64,000 bases of DNA from Croceivirga lutea (GTDB lineage: Bacteria; Bacteroidota; Bacteroidia; Flavobacteriales; Flavobacteriaceae), in contig NZ_JACJUK010000004.1 in assembly GCF_014235875.1 (NCBI RefSeq), forward strand, positions 1 to 64,000, in the 5' to 3' direction. Shown here piece after piece: positions 1 to 9,100 of the stretch (positions are counted from its first letter, which is position 1; each line of letters begins with the position of its first letter). The position numbers were made by a program, and so were the translations under genes. The notes under the pieces are model-generated. The model was not told the origin of the DNA. It was given only the letters and a program-made list of their open reading frames with translations, and did not search any database.

Positions 1-774
1 AAATTTTGCAAATTTCCACTACCGGTCAACGTAGCTACCTCTGTAAAATCGTTTGGATCATTGCTTTCGCTATTTCCCACGTAAAGTTTCGCACCCTGCA
101 AACGCCCGGAACAACAGTCCGTTCTATTGAATACTCCAATATCGGAAATATCATAGGTATCACCAAGGTCTACGCGCCACCAGGGATTAGTATCAAAACC
201 TGTATGCGTTACCGAATTCTGACCTCTTTTGTTGCCTGACAAATTACCATCTACGGCCCTGGACGAGGGCCCGTCAAAATCTGTAGAAGACTGCACCGTG
301 GGTTTGTTTAAAGCAATATTCGCTTTAGGCGCGTCGGTGCTTAACTCTCCGAACACCTGCACCTCGGCCAAACTCAGGAACTCTTGCCGTACGTGACGAA
401 CCATCACATAACGCCCGCTGACATCGAGGTTATTAAAATTTTGCAAATTTCCACTACCGGTCAACGTAGCTACCTCTGTAAAATCGTTTGGATCATTGCT
501 TTCGCTATTTCCCACGTAAAGTTTCGCACCCTGCAAACGCCCGGAACAACAGTCCGTTCTATTGAATACTCCAATATCGGAAATATCATAGGTATCACCA
601 AGGTCTACGCGCCACCAGGGATTAGTATCAAAACCTGTATGCGTTACCGAATTCTGACCTCTTTTGTTGCCTGACAAATTACCATCTACGGCCCTGGACG
701 AGGGCCCGTCAAAATCTGTAGAAGACTGCACGGTGGGTTTGTTTAAAGCAATATTCGCTTTAGGCGCGTCGGTG
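1..774 (-). repeat. 435-bp tandem repeat encoding duplicated F5/8C domains
   Basis: Bases 1-339 match 436-774 with a single mismatch (C297 versus G732), an offset of 435 bases or 145 codons. The first copy is cut by the window edge, so the true copy number is unknown. The unit encodes one discoidin-like carbohydrate-binding domain starting near DAPKANIALNKP. The near-perfect nucleotide identity points to a recent duplication or ongoing gene conversion rather than an old domain repeat. Confidence 0.95.
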
Positions 775-2315
775 TTTTGAAGGTTTCCAACAGTATCTAT
801 CCGTAAAACCTCCGCTATACTTGGCACGCCTTGATTATCTAAGCCAAACAACATATAGTATCCTGGCGGAAGTAAATTGGATCCTGGAACCGCTATCCGA
901 TATTGATCACCATTCCTGGTAAACGAAGTAGGGATTCTTCTCTGTTCGTTATTGGTACTGTGGGTTGCGGAAGACATTCTAATAAATGCAAACTGGGTTA
1001 TATTTTCAGAACCTGTTGCCGAAATCGTACTGTTAAAAGGAGCCGTCTCCGGAGCATTTAAAGTTGGTCGTACCGCTAAGTCACCGTCTATATCAAACAA
1101 ATAAGGTGGACTATAGATTTCAGCATCCATATGGTTAACACTACATCCACCGCACAAACCCCCTCCACCAACGAAAACGCGAGCATCGGTCTGTAAGATG
1201 GCTACACTATGGTAGGTTCGGGGCACTTGCATGCCGGCGACATTACGCCAGCGGTTAGTTTCGGGATTGTAAATCTCGGCGGTCAATCTCGCCCCCTGAT
1301 CTGAAAAAGTAAAGGCACTACTGAGCCCTCCCGTAACCAATACTTCGCCATTGGGCAATACGGTGCTGTTATGCATCGTTCGCGAAAAACTTAAGTTGTT
1401 TTCGGTAGGCAAGACCGTCACATTGTTTTCATCGTTGATGTCTATCACAAAGCTATTATCTTTAGCGGGTGACCTACCAGCGTAAGTTTCAGAACCGCCG
1501 ACTTTCAAGAGCTTACCCACATCGAACATGACCGTAGTGCCTTTCATGGAATAGGTGTCGTCAGCCCTTTTACCGGCAAATTCAAATGATCCGGAACCTG
1601 ATGTGTCCAACCAGTGCATATCCTCACCTGGGCCCGCATGAAATAGTTTTCCATTTGGTGCTGGCCATAGCCACACATGATTATCCAATCGAAAAACCCC
1701 TTCAGGTTCTAAATTGGAATCATTTTGGTTGAACGTGACATCACCGGGTATTCCTGGTAAATTACGCCAACCTGAATCGGGTGTCCATACCTCGGCTATT
1801 TTACCACCTAGGCCACCGCTCCACGAACCACCAATGGTAAATGCACTTCCATCAGCTAGGGTCACATTGCCCTGATAACCTCTCCCCACGTTCATATTTT
1901 CAGCAGATAACCACGAATCAGTTTCGTAGTCGTAAATAGTCGTTTTAGGATTGGATGAACCACCAGCAACCAAGAGACGGCCATCTGGCAGATTATTGAT
2001 TCCGGGACAGAACATATCGTGGTTAGTGGTTGTCTGCTTAAAGCCCAAAGCTTCACCACTTTCACCCTCAAAAGGATCAAAAAGTTCATAGTAGGTAAAC
2101 CCATCGCCCCCACCAAAATTACCCCTAAACTTAGAGGACCAGGTAATTAACTTACCGTCAGGCAGATTGGCCACGGCAACCGGTACCAGACCAAAAGGAA
2201 TAGGATCACTCCATGCTCCTACCTCGTTTGAACTCTGTGAGAAAAGAGTTGAGCAATAAAAGAAAATTAAAATAACTGGTGTAAATATTTTTACAGTAGA
2301 ATAATTCTGTTTCAT
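1..2315 (-). CDS. Secreted galactose-oxidase-like copper radical oxidase with tandem F5/8C domains (3' incomplete)
   Basis: Reading the minus strand from ATG at 2315 gives an open frame of over 770 codons that runs off the left edge. Residues 1-26 are a signal peptide ending near FSQ. Residues 30-510 resemble fungal galactose oxidase (AA5): DMFCPGI gives the Cys (about 103) and RGYQ the Tyr (about 147) that form the crosslinked cofactor. GGSWSGG supplies the stacking Trp (about 165), RTYHS the axial Tyr and a His ligand (368, 369), and THSTNNEQRR the second His ligand (452). A glyoxal-oxidase C-terminal domain follows. Then come at least two copies of a discoidin-like (F5/8 type C) domain of about 145 residues. 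Such enzymes oxidise primary alcohols of sugars to aldehydes with O2, releasing H2O2. In the fungal enzyme the F5/8C domain is N-terminal; here the domains are C-terminal. Family call is firm; substrate is unknown. Confidence 0.88.
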   Translation of the reverse strand, partial: MKQNYSTVKIFTPVILIFFYCSTLFSQSSNEVGAWSDPIPFGLVPVAVANLPDGKLITWSSKFRGNFGGGDGFTYYELFDPFEGESGEALGFKQTTTNHDMFCPGINNLPDGRLLVAGGSSNPKTTIYDYETDSWLSAENMNVGRGYQGNVTLADGSAFTIGGSWSGGLGGKIAEVWTPDSGWRNLPGIPGDVTFNQNDSNLEPEGVFRLDNHVWLWPAPNGKLFHAGPGEDMHWLDTSGSGSFEFAGKRADDTYSMKGTTVMFDVGKLLKVGGSETYAGRSPAKDNSFVIDINDENNVTVLPTENNLSFSRTMHNSTVLPNGEVLVTGGLSSAFTFSDQGARLTAEIYNPETNRWRNVAGMQVPRTYHSVAILQTDARVFVGGGGLCGGCSVNHMDAEIYSPPYLFDIDGDLAVRPTLNAPETAPFNSTISATGSENITQFAFIRMSSATHSTNNEQRRIPTSFTRNGDQYRIAVPGSNLLPPGYYMLFGLDNQGVPSIAEVLRIDTVGNLQNTDAPKANIALNKPTVQSSTDFDGPSSRAVDGNLSGNKRGQNSVTHTGFDTNPWWRVDLGDTYDISDIGVFNRTDCCSGRLQGAKLYVGNSESNDPNDFTEVATLTGSGNLQNFNNLDVSGRYVMVRHVRQEFLSLAEVQVFGELSTDAPKANIALNKPTVQSSTDFDGPSSRAVDGNLSGNKRGQNSVTHTGFDTNPWWRVDLGDTYDISDIGVFNRTDCCSGRLQGAKLYVGNSESNDPNDFTEVATLTGSGNLQN

Positions 2316-3035
2316 AGAAAGTCTAAATTTTCGTTAAATTTAAACGATTAACCCCTGTAATTGAATCGAAGACCGATAATCTGACCCTTTTTATCTTTTA
2401 ACGACATATTTATTGATAACGAATTGCAACATCCAATTTATATCCACTGTAAAACAACAGCCGTTGTTCATTTAAATAAGATTACATATCAAAGGATTGG
2501 TATTGCTGATAAACGCTATTGGTTGATACATTGCACTCGAATCATTACCTGAAATTTACAATGTTAGCTAGAATTTGTAAACCTATTGACATACCTGTGG
2601 TAATTGATTCATAGTAAGAACCGGTCACATAATTAAGATAACTTTGTAAACCTGTTGTCATACCTATGGTAATTGATTCATAGTAAGAACCAGTCACATA
2701 ATTAAGATAACAGGGAACGATACTTTTGCTTGATTTTGAAACTATGGAGCTATCCAGTGGAATTTAATGTAAAAGTATACTAGGTTTTGAATTTTTAATT
2801 TATTTAAATTAACAGCATCTTAGAAATTATCTACGTTTGCTTTTTAACTTGAGGAATTAAGCACTCTACAGCCAGAATATTGCATTAAGTTATATTTAGG
2901 TTTGTTGGACAGTGTTAATTATCCATAGGGTGAAAGATATTCACAAAAGGACCAGAAGACCGAAGTGGTACATTTGGGTTCAAAGAACGTCAAATCTACT
3001 AAATTGGGTGGATTGCGAGACCAAAGCTTTTCAAA
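2316..3035. other. 720-bp intergenic region without a recognisable gene
   Basis: No convincing reading frame is seen on either strand. The region is AT-rich and holds a 69-bp direct repeat (2574-2711). It should contain the promoter of the galactose-oxidase-like gene (start 2315, minus strand) and the end of the isomerase transcript. I see no copy of the shared GTACAGGATA element with correct spacing. Two partial look-alikes upstream of 2315 do not fit. Confidence 0.6.
2574..2711. repeat. Two-copy 69-bp direct tandem repeat, noncoding
   Basis: Units 2574-2642 and 2643-2711 abut and differ at about four positions. Each begins TTTGTAAACCT and ends AATTAAGATAAC. No open frame crosses them and the unit has no long internal hairpin. 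It looks like a simple recent duplication of intergenic DNA; a regulatory role is possible but unsupported. Confidence 0.85.
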
Positions 3036-3953
3036 CTACCCTTTATGAAACTCCCGTTTAAACGCATCAACCATTGCTTTAATAATCGCTTTAGGGTCAC
3101 CATCCGATAGGCTCTCAAAGGAAACATAACCTTGAAATCCCTGTTTTTTAATCATTGCCGCCATCTTGGCCATATCGGTTGGTTTTTTCTCTTGATTATG
3201 GTAGATATGCTCTTTGATAAACCAATAATTGGCATACGGCGCCAATTTTTCTGCCTCGGCATAGGGGTCGTCTGTGGTACGCAAACCGGAAATATCCAAA
3301 ATAAGTCCGAACCATTCCGAGTCAACTCGCTTTAGGATATCAATAACTTCATCGGCCGTAAACAAAAACTCATTATGGTTCTGCAAGGCCGCGATAACAC
3401 CTGCCTGGGCACTGTATTGTGCGCATAATTTATATTCTTCCACCAGCCATGTTTTGACCTCTTCTTTGGTATAGCCCTCAGGAATGTTTCGCCCCGTGAA
3501 AATCCGTAAAATGGATGATCCTATCGCAGAAGATATGTGCAGCCAATCTTTGATCATTTTACGGTCCCTTTTTCGGGCCTCCACATCTGCCGTTACAAAG
3601 TTATTTCTAACGCCAGTCCATGAGATATTCAAACCGAGCTCCAATGCCCGTTTTTTTAAAGCAAAAATCTCCGATTTAGCAGGAAGATTAGGATAGGACG
3701 AAAAATAATAGGAGGTCAAATCAACTGCATTCAGGCCGATATCCGAAGCAAACTCCATCATATCGAACAAGTCCATCTCTCCACTTTTGAATTCTTCATT
3801 GAACGAATATGCGTTAACGCTATATTGCACGCGTTTTAGCATTGGATTTGGCTTTACCGTTTTAGTAGCTGTGGCGCTCAATAGGGCTGGAGTAGCAGCA
3901 AGTGCAGGTACCGCGGCTAGTTTACGAAGGGCGTCTCTTCTGCTGTTTTTCAT
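3036..3953 (-). CDS. Exported sugar phosphate isomerase/epimerase-like TIM-barrel protein
   Basis: This 305-residue protein starts with a twin-arginine-like signal (NSRRDALRKLAAVPALAA). It continues as a xylose-isomerase-like TIM barrel of the AP endonuclease 2 superfamily. ALQNHNEFLF and GLILDISGLR carry residues typical of the metal-binding strands. Such proteins isomerise or epimerise keto-sugars or sugar acids, often with a divalent metal. The exported forms in Bacteroidota are poorly characterised. It is the last gene of a minus-strand unit behind the ulvan lyase and the diketogulonate reductase-like gene, 19 bases after the latter. Substrate cannot be deduced; an acid sugar released from the polymer is a reasonable inference. 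Confidence 0.75.
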   Translation of the reverse strand: MKNSRRDALRKLAAVPALAATPALLSATATKTVKPNPMLKRVQYSVNAYSFNEEFKSGEMDLFDMMEFASDIGLNAVDLTSYYFSSYPNLPAKSEIFALKKRALELGLNISWTGVRNNFVTADVEARKRDRKMIKDWLHISSAIGSSILRIFTGRNIPEGYTKEEVKTWLVEEYKLCAQYSAQAGVIAALQNHNEFLFTADEVIDILKRVDSEWFGLILDISGLRTTDDPYAEAEKLAPYANYWFIKEHIYHNQEKKPTDMAKMAAMIKKQGFQGYVSFESLSDGDPKAIIKAMVDAFKREFHKG

Positions 3954-3972
3954 GGCCTTAACTTTTGTCTTT

Positions 3973-4977
3973 TTATAAGTTGATTACTTTATTCCAAATT
4001 TCTTCGCTTACCTTCATTCCATTTTTTTGATTATAGATTTTATTAGCAAGTGATTTTTCACCGGGATAGTATGTTTTTCCATCTAATCGTGTTGGGGTAA
4101 CTTCCTTGGTATATGAAATAATTTCTTCCATAAGTTTTTCTTGAAGGTCACCATCTTGAAAGGTTGATGAATCAATACAGAGAAAAATTTGTGACACCCC
4201 ATATTCGTGCGGCTCCAAACCTAATTTATAGGTTGATTTTCCAGCCGACAACAGCGTTGCCAACATATCCAAAACCATGGAAAGTGCCGACCCCTTCCAA
4301 TAGCCAATGGGCAGTCCACTTTTAGTTTGCAAAATATCCTGCGGATTTTTCGTAAGTTTTCCGTCCTCGTCAAATCCCCCATCGTAGGGCAATTGTTCTC
4401 CACTTAATTTATACTGATTGATTTTACCAAAAGAGAATTGGGTCATGGCCATATCCAAAACCACATGGCCTTTTTTTCTGGGTAGGGCAATAACCAAGGG
4501 GTTGTTTCCCAATCGTGCCTCTTTACCGCCCCATGCAGGCATGTTGGGTTCGGTATTGGTAAACAAGATGCCGATACAACTGTGTTCCGCTGCCATCCAA
4601 CCATAATATCCGGCGCGCATCCAATGGTTGGTATTGCGCAAAGCCACCAGTCCCATACCGTTTTCTTTGGCCATTGCAATGGCCCGGTTGGTGCATTTCA
4701 CAGCGTTGATTACGCCAGGGCCTAAATTACCATCCCAGCGTTCTAGATTACCAAAGCTCTCAATCTTTTCAGCCTCAGCATCTTTGACGACAAGACCAAG
4801 TTGCAACTGTTCAATAAAAAAAGGCACCCGATTAATACCGTGAGAATTTACCCCGTGAAGGGTATTTTCTGTATGTACTTGGGCCAAGAGTTTTGCCTTT
4901 TCTTCCGCAAAACCGTGTTTTCGAAAAAGTGTAAGCAGCTCAGCACGCATTTCTTTCGCTTGAATAGTTCGGGTCAT
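3973..4977 (-). CDS. dlgD: 2,3-diketo-L-gulonate reductase-like dehydrogenase (Ldh/YiaK family)
   Basis: The 334-residue protein belongs to the malate/L-lactate dehydrogenase family 2 (sulfolactate/ureidoglycolate/YiaK type), which does not use a Rossmann fold. It closely follows E. coli YiaK from memory: SHGINRVPFF near the start, LRNTNHWMRAGYYGW, WGGKEARLGNNPL and LPIGYWKGSALSMVLD. The conserved His of RNTNHW is the likely proton relay. YiaK reduces 2,3-diketo-L-gulonate with NAD(P)H. The context here is ulvan degradation, so the physiological substrate may be another 2-keto sugar acid. It lies 57 bases after the ulvan lyase gene and shares its promoter. Symbol is by homology only. Confidence 0.8.
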   Translation of the reverse strand: MTRTIQAKEMRAELLTLFRKHGFAEEKAKLLAQVHTENTLHGVNSHGINRVPFFIEQLQLGLVVKDAEAEKIESFGNLERWDGNLGPGVINAVKCTNRAIAMAKENGMGLVALRNTNHWMRAGYYGWMAAEHSCIGILFTNTEPNMPAWGGKEARLGNNPLVIALPRKKGHVVLDMAMTQFSFGKINQYKLSGEQLPYDGGFDEDGKLTKNPQDILQTKSGLPIGYWKGSALSMVLDMLATLLSAGKSTYKLGLEPHEYGVSQIFLCIDSSTFQDGDLQEKLMEEIISYTKEVTPTRLDGKTYYPGEKSLANKIYNQKNGMKVSEEIWNKVINL

Positions 4978-5034
4978 TTGTACTTTTTTAGAATTGGGTT
5001 AGGTTAAAAGCGGATATTCCAAGAATAATGGAAT

Positions 5035-5961
5035 TTAATCATTTTCTGCTTTTTCATAGGTAGTATTCGCCCATCGAATCTGGGCGCGGCCACCTTTGAC
5101 ACGATAAGCCCCATATCTAATTCCAGACTGGGTGCCGCGATCAGGTTCTGGAATGTTCCAATCATAGGCAACTCCACCAATAACGGCATTGGCATAATGT
5201 ATTTTTTTAGTAGCATCAATTGGGTCCTCAGCAAAACCAACTTCCAATTCAATTTCGATAGGTACATTTTTCTCAATATTGGTTAGGAAGACAATATCTC
5301 GGCCGTCAGCTCCTGAACCACCCCTGAAGTTGATTTGTTCCCTAAAAATATCAAACGATTGTTGTACTTGATTTCCATTGCCATCATCACCATAAACCGG
5401 TTTTGCTAAATAGAGACAAATGGCAGGGTCATTGGGTCCACCGCCACCCGTATGCTTTCCTTTTGCTTGCATGATGTAGGTGCCATCACTACCATCATTA
5501 TCGGTTTTACCAACTTCGAGTATGCGCACGGTACCGGTAAACTTGGCAAAACTACCCACACCTGTGGTCTGGGATCTTGATAAAGAACGTTCAATTCTAG
5601 GCTGTAAGGTATTTGGGGCATCCATATGGTTAGACCCGGTGGTAATATTATAAATGCCCCACACCGTGCCATCAATTGTTATTTCTTTATAATTAGCATA
5701 ACAACTTCTATCATCGATGGCACCTACATTAGCCGGATTAGCTATGTCTGTTGCTCGTTCTGGATTGGTGCCTTCTTGGGTACAGGCAACTATCGGGCCC
5801 GTTTCTTCATCCACGATTTCAGCTACTTCAATTGTAGGAGTGTCTTCGACAATGATATCTTCAGATGTAATTTCTTCTTCGGTACCGCAAGAAATCAGGG
5901 AAATATTTACTAGTGCTAAAACCGACGATATATCAATAATTCTTGACTTAAAAAATCGCAT
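5035..5961 (-). CDS. PL28-type ulvan lyase, lipoprotein
   Basis: The 308-residue product has a signal with a Cys at 25 (ISLISCGT), an acidic linker (residues 28-55), then a single beta-jelly-roll domain. Recognisable family segments, recalled from Nonlabens and Formosa ulvan lyases, are [63 protein letters not shown] and [17 protein letters not shown]. The family cleaves rhamnose-3-sulfate to uronate bonds by beta-elimination, giving oligosaccharides with a 4,5-unsaturated uronate end. His112 in GSNHMDAP is a candidate active-site residue, not proven. It heads a three-gene minus-strand unit with a promoter at 5982-6026. This gene is the main reason for calling the locus ulvan-related. Confidence 0.82.
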   Translation of the reverse strand: MRFFKSRIIDISSVLALVNISLISCGTEEEITSEDIIVEDTPTIEVAEIVDEETGPIVACTQEGTNPERATDIANPANVGAIDDRSCYANYKEITIDGTVWGIYNITTGSNHMDAPNTLQPRIERSLSRSQTTGVGSFAKFTGTVRILEVGKTDNDGSDGTYIMQAKGKHTGGGGPNDPAICLYLAKPVYGDDGNGNQVQQSFDIFREQINFRGGSGADGRDIVFLTNIEKNVPIEIELEVGFAEDPIDATKKIHYANAVIGGVAYDWNIPEPDRGTQSGIRYGAYRVKGGRAQIRWANTTYEKAEND

Positions 5962-5981
5962 GGTAAACAGAAATTAGAAAA

Positions 5982-6026
5982 CTAAAATATTCTAATTTCA
6001 ATCTTGACGTGTCCTGTACCATACTG
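5982..6026 (-). promoter_or_regulatory. Shared-regulon promoter A, ulvan lyase unit
   Basis: On the minus strand CAGTATGGTACAGGACA (6026-6010) is followed by exactly 20 bases and then TATTTTAG (5989-5982), one base off the TAnnTTTG -7 box. The start codon at 5961 is about 20 bases further on. The same arrangement occurs at six other places in the window. Confidence 0.75.
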
Positions 6027-6100
6027 AAACGGAATTAGGTTTAGAGCTTTCAAGAATACAGAAACCGGTTTTTAGTACTAGGAATTCATCCTCCCATCAC

Positions 6101-6139
6101 ACTACAGGATAAATAGAAGCATGTGCTTCCATAAGTTTG
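6101..6139 (+). promoter_or_regulatory. Shared-regulon promoter E, GH2 gene
   Basis: ACTACAGGATA (6101-6111), 20 bases, then TAAGTTTG (6132-6139), a perfect match to the Bacteroidota -7 box. The placement means transcription starts after about 6145. The in-frame ATG at 6121 is therefore upstream of the transcript, which decides the GH2 start at 6172. Confidence 0.78.
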
Positions 6140-6171
6140 GTTCTTGTGATGAACGCTTTAATTTTTACATT

Positions 6172-9100
6172 ATGCGAATTAAGTTTTGGATGTTTTTGGT
6201 GGGATGTCTTCTCATTTGTACCACTTATTCCCAACGAACCGAAATCAATTTCAATAAAGACTGGAAGTTTGTTTTAGAGGATGATTCTGAATTTTCTACT
6301 TTATTATTGGATGATTCATCGTGGGATGAATTGAATATTCCCCATGACTGGTCTTTTGAAAAAGGCGTTCGTAAAGGTGGTGACCAGGGCCAAGGTGGTG
6401 GTTACCATGATGGCGGTATAGGTTGGTATCGGAAAACATTCAACATAGAGGAACAGACCTTAAACAATACTGTTTATATTGAATTTGATGGGGTATATAT
6501 GAATAGTGAGGTGTGGATAAACAGCCATTATTTGGGTAAACGACCCTATGGATATATCAGTTTTCGATATGACATTTCCAAACATTTAAAACAAGGTAAA
6601 AATACAGTTGCGGTAAGGGTGGACAATAGTTTAGAACCTTCGGCCCGTTGGTATCATCCTTGTGGGATTTATGCACCAGTTCGCCTTATAGAAGTGAATC
6701 CAACCCATATAAGTCCTAATGGAATTTTTGTTACCACTCCTAAAATTGATATGGCCTCAGGTTCCGTCTTGGTAGATTTATCCTTAACAAACGTTACTCA
6801 AGAAATCCAGGTGGAACAAACTATACAATCACCTGATGGAAGCGAAGTGGCCAGCGGCATTGAAGTAATATCCTTCGGTCAAGAATCTGTTCTAAGTGAA
6901 ATGACGGTCGCCAAACCAAAATTATGGAGTCCGGAAACACCCACACTTTACACACTGATTAGCAGAATAAGGAGAAACGGAAACTTGCTTGATGAAAAAA
7001 TCACCAAATTTGGTTTTAGAACTGTGGAATGGAAAACTGAGAGTGGCTTTTGGCTCAATGGTGAAAACATAAAGCTAAAGGGAGTTTGTGAACATTGGGA
7101 AGGCGGCCCGGTAGGTGGCGCTTGGACCAAGCCAATGTTACGTTGGAAATTGCAGTTGTTGAAAGATATGGGCATCAATGCCATACGCCCATCGCACAAT
7201 CCTACACCTCCAATGTTCTATGACATTTGTGATGAAATTGGCCTTTTAGTGATAGATGAAATTTTTGATGGATGGCATAAAAAAGCCCCGGAAGACTACG
7301 GTAAACAAGCCTTTAATGAATGGTGGCAGCGTGATGTGACGGAATGGATTACCCGAGACCAGAACCACCCCAGTATTTTTGTATGGAGTTTAGGCAATGA
7401 AACCCATAGCGATATTGCTGCTCAGCTTGTAAAATTTGGTAAATCACTGGATTCAACAAGACTGTTTACCTCGGGGGCCGGTAATCCGGAAGACATGGAC
7501 ATACAAGGTGTAAACGGTGGTTCTGAGACCAAATCTTTTATTGAAAGTAAAATCTTAGACAAACCATTTATTTCTACAGAAGCTCCTCATACCTGGCAAA
7601 CTAGAGGGTATTATAGAACACAAACGTGGTGGAGAGATAATGAGTTGCCAGGAACCTATGAACTCCCCAATCTTACAGAAAAGGAAATTTTCTTTTATGA
7701 AGGTTTAAATCCAAAGGATTGGAAAAACAGAAAACAGCGCTTCAATTCCTCCTATGATAATGCCACGGTGCGGGTTTCTGCAAGAAAATATTGGGAGGTT
7801 ATGCGAGATACCCCCTGGCACAGCGGTCATTTTAGATGGACAGGTTTTGATTACTACGGCGAGGCTGGACTGGTTCATGGCGGACTACCATTCAACCTCT
7901 TTATGGGTGGTGCCATTGATGTTGCAGGTTTTAAAAAAGACCTATATCATTTTTATCGAAGCCAATGGACTAAGGAGCCCATGATACACATGTTACCACA
8001 TTGGACACATCCTAGAATGAAAAAAGGAACAAAAATTCCGGTTTGGGTTTATTCTAACACAGATGAAGTGGAACTTTTTCTAAATGGAAAATCCTTGGGT
8101 AAAGATTCACCCGGAACCATCTGGAAAGAAATGCAATGTGAGTGGATAGTGCCCTATGAAGATGGCACTATAGAAGCTGTTGGTTATATTGATGGTAAGG
8201 AAGTTAATCGAACTTCATTTTCCACAGCGAAGCAACCTGTTAGACTGAAGAATACCCTTAATAAATTAAAGGCAGAAGATGGTTTTTTGGCTAGTTATAT
8301 ATTAACTTCAGAAGGCGTAGACAAATACGTAAAACTTTTTCCTTATGCCGAAAATAGAGTGTATTATCACATAGCTGGTGATATTCAAAAAATATCCATG
8401 GAAAATGGAAATCCTATTGACCCTACTAGTAGAACAAAAGCTAACTTTAGAAGTATGTTTTTTGGTAAAACTAGATTGTTTTTAAAAGAAGTTCAAAAAA
8501 CACGAGAAATAGCTATAACAACAGGTGCTATTTTGGGTGATAAGGCTTTATACACTTCTAATAGGATATCCATAGATGTACAAACACTTAGCACATCAGG
8601 TAAACAAAAGCCAGCAGACTTTAAGATTTTATATACCCTAAATGGTAAAAATCCCGTAACAGATGGTATACCTTACACCTTTCCCTTTGAAATAAAAAAT
8701 GAGACTAAGATTACAACTGTTAGAGCAGTTGTTATCCAGAAAGGTGAAATTATTTTGAATATGGAAGAAAGTTTTGGAAAAAACGAGGGCTTGTTTTGGG
8801 GAGATGAACACTCTGCTGATATGTGGATTGGTAGAGGTATAAACATTGCCGCCGAAGATGGTATTTTGACAGGAGCCGCTGTTCCAAGTAGGAATGCACA
8901 TCGTTTTAAAGGATCAGGTTTTGTAGATTTTAAAAAAGGAGAAGGTTCAATAACTTGGTACCAAGAAAATGATGGAGAACCTGGAGATTACAGCATTCGT
9001 TTTAGGTATATGCACAATAATGAGGAAAAGTTACATCCTATGAAATTGTATGTTAATGACGAATTTGTAAGGAAAATTGAATTTAAACCTACTGGAGGCT

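Noticed and set aside
6-674. Two plus-strand open frames (6-239 and 384-674) with the same translation.
   Set aside because: They are antisense shadows of the duplicated F5/8C domain of the minus-strand oxidase gene.
2345-2470. Two look-alikes of the shared element before the oxidase gene (TTACAGGGGT and TACAGTGGATA on the minus strand).
   Set aside because: Neither has an acceptable -7 box 20 bases away, and each breaks the core by insertion or substitution.
6121-6171. Upstream in-frame ATG for the GH2 gene at 6121.
   Set aside because: It precedes the -7 box at 6132-6139, and the signal peptide begins at 6172.
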